Shown here in pieces: positions 22,341-26,187 of a DNA stretch of 26,187 nt; the first letter of the stretch is position 1; the number at the start of each line of letters is the position of its first letter. The notes beneath the pieces were generated by a model. That model saw only the letters and a list, made by a program, of their open reading frames with translations. It was not told the origin of the DNA and made no database searches. The position numbers and the translations under genes are program-made. The stretch is from CAYFMP01 sp964344215 (lineage in GTDB: Bacteria > Pseudomonadota > Alphaproteobacteria > Rhodospirillales > Casp-alpha2): positions 1 through 26,187 of the forward strand of contig CAYFMP010000057.1 in assembly GCA_964344215.1 (NCBI GenBank). Reading direction: 5' to 3'.

Positions 22341-23429
22341 ATGAGCGAAGGACATCGAGAGCACCAGGACGGTTCCGCGGAAAACAGCGGACCGTCGCCG
22401 CATGTATCGGCGGCCGCGCACGGGCCTTTGGTGCCGGTGCTGCGTATCTTTGCGTTTTCCATGGTCGCTCTCGGGCTCGTTTTCGTATTCAGCAACTATC
22501 TGAATTTCTGGCGCGATTGGCCCGGCCTGCCCGACTTCTTCGCCCACATGGGCTGGTTCGGACTGATGCCGCTGCAAAGTTCGTTGAGCGCGGAAGCCGT
22601 GACGCTCGGGTGGATTCAGTCTCTGCTCTACGCGGTCCCCATCGTCGGCGTCGTGGCGCTCGTTCTGGCAACCCCGAACCGCGCCCTGCATGAGGATTCG
22701 GAAGCCCTGTCGGCGTTGACGACCTATATCATTCGGGCTTCGTTCTGGGCGGTTCTGCTGACCGGCCTGGCCGACATGGTGATCTCGTTCCTGCGGGTCG
22801 AGGGCTTGCTTGTCGATGTCGTCGGTACGAGCCTGGCCGAGGACCTCGGCCGCTCCAGCTACCGCGGCACCCGGGTCCATTACCCGCTGATGGCGGTCGC
22901 GCTCGTCATCGCCTACTTCACGCGATCGCTCGGATTCATCTGGCTGGCTCTGCTGATCGTCGTCGCCGAGGTCCAAATCGTAATCGCCCGCTTCGTGTTT
23001 TCCTACGAGCAGGCTTTCATGGCCGACCTGGTGCGCTACTGGTATGGCGCTCTGTTCCTGTTCGCCAGCCCCTACACGCTGGTTCACGAGGGGCATGTGC
23101 GGGTCGATATCCTGTACGCGGGTTTCAGCGAACGCGGCAAGGCGTGGTCCAACGCCTTGGGCTCGGTCGTATTGGGCATGCCGTTGTGCTGGGTCATCCT
23201 GACCCGGGGCATGTGGGGGAAATCCAACGTCATCAACGGCCCGCTGCTGAACTACGAAGTCACTCAGGCCGGTTACGGCATGTACGTGAAATACCTGCTG
23301 GCTGCGTTCCTGTTGATCTTCGCTCTCGGCATGTTGGTTCAGTTCGCGAGCTATCTCCTCGGCAACGCCGCCGTGCTCCTGCACGAACGCGGATACCACC
23401 CCGACATGACCGAACACGCCAACGTCTAG
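22341..23429 (+). CDS. dctQ: TRAP transporter small permease, long form
   Basis: A 362-residue inner-membrane protein, about twice the usual 160-200 residues of DctQ. The standard DctQ part is the C-terminal half (about 196-345), with the family's HVRVDILYAGFS motif (252-263) between membrane segments. The N-terminal half (30-195) adds about four hydrophobic segments (32-52, 91-110, 128-150, 180-193) preceded by a polar tail of 30 residues. It partners the large permease in sodium-coupled uptake of the solute delivered by the binding protein. The gap to the large permease gene is 21 bases. The long form fits the mannitol/chloroaromatic TRAP subfamily loosely; how common this extension is I cannot judge. 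Confidence 0.85.
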   Translation: MSEGHREHQDGSAENSGPSPHVSAAAHGPLVPVLRIFAFSMVALGLVFVFSNYLNFWRDWPGLPDFFAHMGWFGLMPLQSSLSAEAVTLGWIQSLLYAVPIVGVVALVLATPNRALHEDSEALSALTTYIIRASFWAVLLTGLADMVISFLRVEGLLVDVVGTSLAEDLGRSSYRGTRVHYPLMAVALVIAYFTRSLGFIWLALLIVVAEVQIVIARFVFSYEQAFMADLVRYWYGALFLFASPYTLVHEGHVRVDILYAGFSERGKAWSNALGSVVLGMPLCWVILTRGMWGKSNVINGPLLNYEVTQAGYGMYVKYLLAAFLLIFALGMLVQFASYLLGNAAVLLHERGYHPDMTEHANV

Positions 23430-23450
23430 GGCGCCGGAAACCCAACCGCC

Positions 23451-26114
23451 ATGGAAATCTTCTTCCTCGTCGTCCTGATCGTGCTGATGGTGATCGCGCT
23501 CGGCGTCGGCTTTCCGGTGGCGTTCGCGCTGCCGGGATCAGCCATCCTCAGCATTGCGCTGGCCGCGATCACCGGCGTGATTTTCGAGGGACAGGCCGAC
23601 GCCTTTTTCGCACACGGCGACCCGATCCAGTGGCTCAACGCCGGCGTCACCAATTTCCGCGGGATCTATTGGGAGGCCGAACGAGATACGCTGATCGCGA
23701 TCCCGCTTTTCATCTTCATGGGTATCATGCTCGAGCGCTCGAAGATCGCCGAGGATCTGCTGGTCACCATGGCGCAGTTGTTCGGCCCGATCCCCGGCGG
23801 TCTCGGCATCTCGGTAGTGGTCGTCGGCGCGCTTCTCGCCGCGACGACGGGCATCGTCGGCGCCACCGTCATCGCGATGGGGTTGATCTCGCTGCCGGTC
23901 ATGCTGCGCGCCAACTATTCCCACTCCCTCGCCACCGGCACCATCAGCGCCTCCGGCACCCTGGGCCAGATCATTCCGCCCTCCATCGTGCTGATCATCC
24001 TGGCCGACCAATTGTCGAACGCCACCGATCAAGCCGACGCCATCCGCACCGCCGACTACAAGGCGGGCACCGGTCAGATTTCCCTGCCGACGGAGTACAG
24101 CCTGACGTCGACCAGCGCCGGAGATATGTTCCTCGGCGCCTTCCTGCCGGGCCTCGTCCTGGTCGGTCTGTATATTCTCTATATCCTCGCGCTTTCGCTG
24201 TTACGGCCGAAGGTCGCACCGCCGGCCCCGTACGAGGGAAAATTCGACCGCAAGTTCGCGATCCGCGTGTTCGTGGTGCTGGTGCCGCCATTAACGCTGA
24301 TCTTCACGGTCCTCGGCTCCATCGTTCTCGGCATCGCGACGGTGAACCAGGCCGGCGCCATCGGCGCCGTCGGCGCCTTGGTGATGGCCGGCTACCGTCT
24401 GATGGAAGGGAAACGCGGCGCCTTTTATCCAGCCATTCTCGCCGTCGTTTCCATTGCCGCCATCGTTTGGTTGCTCAGCGCCTTCGATATCAACGTCAAG
24501 AACATCAAGGGCACCGAGGACTGGATCGGCATCATCCTGGCCACGGTTGCTTCGACCGCCTTTCTCGTCTCCGTCATCTGGAGTGGCTGGCGAGCCTACA
24601 GAGTGGAGAACACCTTGGAAGGGGTGATGATCGAGACCGCCAAGACGACTTCCCTGGTGTTCATCATTCTGTTGGGGGCGGCCATGCTGACGGCGGCGTT
24701 CCGGGCGTTCGGCGGCGAGGAACTGGTCAGGGAGTTCCTGACCGGCCTGCCCGGCGGCTTCATATCGAAATTCGTCGTCGTTATGGCGGTCATCTTCCTG
24801 CTCGGTTTCTTCCTCGATTTCATCGAGATCGCGGTCGTCGTCGTGCCGATCATCGCGCCGATCCTGTTGGCCGATCCTTCGGCCAACGTCACCGCCGTGT
24901 GGTTGGGGGTTATGATCGGCGTCAACATGCAGACTTCGTTCCTGACGCCGCCTTTCGGCTTCGCGCTGTTCTATTTGCGCGGCGTCGCCCCGCCGAGGGT
25001 CAAGACCATCGAGATGTACCGGGGCGTGGTGCCGTTCATCCTCCTGCAGTTGGCCGGCCTGGTCATCGTCGGGCTTTACCCGCCGCTGGTGAACTATCTG
25101 CCGAACCGGGTTTACCTTACCTCCGAAACGGCGCCGCCGCCGCAAAACCCGAAACTACAGATTTGCGTGGAAAGGTTTCTGTTCGTTCAGTTCGACCAAC
25201 AAGCCGGCACCTTGAGGACCGCCATCCAGACGGCGAAGGAACTGAACACGGAAATCCTGCCGGAGAAATACCGGACCTCGTTCGCCGAGAGTCTGGCGTC
25301 GGCCGAGAATACCTTCGGTCTGATCGAGAAAGTCCGGGCCACAGAAAGCGCCGTCAACGAATACATTCCGACTTACCGGCCGATGCATACGACGGTCCGT
25401 GACCTGCGGGTCGAAATCGGCAGCCTCGATCGCAAGCTCCAGGGACTTGACAAGGACCGCGCGAATTTCGCCCGCCAAGGCGAAACGGCGAAAAGCAAAC
25501 TCGACGAGGTGCTGAAACGGATCGACTCCCTCAACCGGGCGAAAAAGGAAGTCAACTCGAACTTCCCCGCCAACTGGGAAGAGGCCCGCAAGACCTACGT
25601 CAAGCTCGCCGATGCCGAGAAGAAGGCGCGCCGCGTCTACCGGCGGAACGTCGACGATGCTTATGAGGCTGTTACCCAGATACGCACGTTGATCTCGCAG
25701 ACCGATGAACTGGCGGCGCTGGAGGAGCAAATAAGAGCGCTCGCCGCCGTCATCGCCGACGATCCGGCCGATCAGGCCATGACCGCCATCAAAGCGGCTG
25801 AAGGCGCGGTAGGCGCGATTCAAGGCGCCAGTTCTATCAAATCGAAACTGTCGAGAGCCCGCCGCGCCCTGAAGGGCGACGCCCCGAAACGGGAAAAGGC
25901 GGCGGCGGAACTGGCCAAGGGACTGGCGGCGTTCGAGGCCGAGGTCGCGTGGCGCCGCAAGGCGTCGAAAGACTTGGCTCCCGGTCTCGAGACCTACGAT
26001 GACGCCATCCGCCACACCATCGGCTTACGGCAACAGGAACGGCTGACTTCCAAACAGGCCGAGGAAGTGGCCAGCTGCCTTTCCGTGCATCGCGATATTT
26101 CCTTGAGCTTCTAG
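23451..26114 (+). CDS. dctM: TRAP large permease fused to a long coiled-coil tail
   Basis: An 887-residue protein. Residues 1 to about 555 are a DctM large permease with many membrane segments: FPVAFALPGSAILS, LLAATTGIVGATVIAMG, SGTLGQIIPPSIVLIILADQ, and near the end MQTSFLTPPFGFALFYLRG. Loop insertions (about 184-226 and 320-390) match the larger mannitol/chloroaromatic-type permeases. After LPNRVYLTSETAPPPQNPK, the frame continues for about 325 soluble, charged residues with heptad-like stretches (LRVEIGSLDRKLQGLDKDRA, LDEVLKRIDSLNRAKKEV) and an alanine/lysine-rich helix region. No known domain is recognised in the tail. No stop or frameshift lies at the junction. Typical DctM proteins have 425-600 residues, so the tail is the odd feature. 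Confidence 0.88.
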   Translation: MEIFFLVVLIVLMVIALGVGFPVAFALPGSAILSIALAAITGVIFEGQADAFFAHGDPIQWLNAGVTNFRGIYWEAERDTLIAIPLFIFMGIMLERSKIAEDLLVTMAQLFGPIPGGLGISVVVVGALLAATTGIVGATVIAMGLISLPVMLRANYSHSLATGTISASGTLGQIIPPSIVLIILADQLSNATDQADAIRTADYKAGTGQISLPTEYSLTSTSAGDMFLGAFLPGLVLVGLYILYILALSLLRPKVAPPAPYEGKFDRKFAIRVFVVLVPPLTLIFTVLGSIVLGIATVNQAGAIGAVGALVMAGYRLMEGKRGAFYPAILAVVSIAAIVWLLSAFDINVKNIKGTEDWIGIILATVASTAFLVSVIWSGWRAYRVENTLEGVMIETAKTTSLVFIILLGAAMLTAAFRAFGGEELVREFLTGLPGGFISKFVVVMAVIFLLGFFLDFIEIAVVVVPIIAPILLADPSANVTAVWLGVMIGVNMQTSFLTPPFGFALFYLRGVAPPRVKTIEMYRGVVPFILLQLAGLVIVGLYPPLVNYLPNRVYLTSETAPPPQNPKLQICVERFLFVQFDQQAGTLRTAIQTAKELNTEILPEKYRTSFAESLASAENTFGLIEKVRATESAVNEYIPTYRPMHTTVRDLRVEIGSLDRKLQGLDKDRANFARQGETAKSKLDEVLKRIDSLNRAKKEVNSNFPANWEEARKTYVKLADAEKKARRVYRRNVDDAYEAVTQIRTLISQTDELAALEEQIRALAAVIADDPADQAMTAIKAAEGAVGAIQGASSIKSKLSRARRALKGDAPKREKAAAELAKGLAAFEAEVAWRRKASKDLAPGLETYDDAIRHTIGLRQQERLTSKQAEEVASCLSVHRDISLSF

Positions 26115-26125
26115 AGCGGGTCACG

Positions 26126-26187
26126 TTGATACGGAAGCGGCTGAGATCGGTGTTGCGGCCTGCCGGCCAGGAGAGGATGCGAAGGCG
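26126..26187 (+). other. Possible start of a following gene, cut by the window edge
   Basis: After the large-permease stop a plus-strand frame is open to the window end. It could start at TTG 26126 (reading MIRKRLRSVLRPAGQERMRR) or at ATG 26177 after a GGAGAGG-like Shine-Dalgarno. Too little sequence is present to recognise a product, and chance is quite possible. Confidence 0.2.

Noticed and set aside
23144..25402. A 752-codon plus-strand frame overlapping dctQ and dctM
   Set aside because: Arg/His/Gly-rich product typical of an out-of-frame reading; both overlapped genes have strong family motifs.

Overview
The window looks like chromosomal DNA of a high-GC alphaproteobacterium, most likely Rhodospirillales-like. 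The reasons are the housekeeping order folK - rpoZ - rsh - DUF2062 - pdxJ - acpS - lepB - rnc - era - recO - parC, the small alphaproteobacterial families DUF4169 and DUF4170, a single bifunctional Rel/SpoT enzyme, and TRAP transporters of the mannitol/chloroaromatic (TakP/FcbT) type. The taxonomic call is inference from gene content; no rRNA is present.

Left part (1-4390). Positions 1-517 hold no convincing gene but contain a REP-like double hairpin and a short 10-bp tandem repeat. Then come a DoeB/EutE-type deacetylase gene (ectoine catabolism family) without its usual partners, a convergent YfcG-like glutathione S-transferase, a DUF4170 protein, and a soluble class III nucleotide cyclase with an N-terminal MerR-like helix-turn-helix. 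The cyclase has a dyad-rich promoter region.

Positions 4391-5923 form a probable minus-strand operon: NYN-domain (LabA-like) protein, family 5 uracil-DNA glycosylase, DUF4169 protein, then a hairpin terminator.

Positions 6069-13703 are a plus-strand run of core genes. They cover folate synthesis (folK), transcription (rpoZ), the stringent response (rsh), a DUF2062 membrane protein, vitamin B6 synthesis (pdxJ), ACP activation (acpS), signal peptidase (lepB), RNase III (rnc) and the ribosome assembly GTPase Era. Several are joined by start/stop overlaps (DUF2062/pdxJ, lepB/rnc, rnc/era). A terminator-like hairpin separates rpoZ from rsh, and a perfect 28-bp palindrome covers the rsh ribosome binding site.

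Positions 13723-16738 are a minus-strand block between era and recO. It holds an exported amidohydrolase, an orphan GltI-like substrate-binding protein, and a choline-kinase-like phosphotransferase whose stop overlaps the binding-protein start. Inside the block, on the plus strand, about 230 bases end in a strong GCAA-loop terminator and can fold into nested long-range helices; this is a candidate structured non-coding RNA.

Positions 16784-20928 carry recO, a convergent cold-shock protein, parC and bioY. Positions 21127-26114 encode a complete TRAP transporter: Tat-exported binding protein, unusually long small permease, and large permease. The large permease continues in frame into a roughly 325-residue coiled-coil-rich tail. 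The best candidates for something undescribed are this fused large permease, the structured RNA near 14.7-14.9 kb, the palindrome on the rsh start, and the HTH-cyclase with its promoter.
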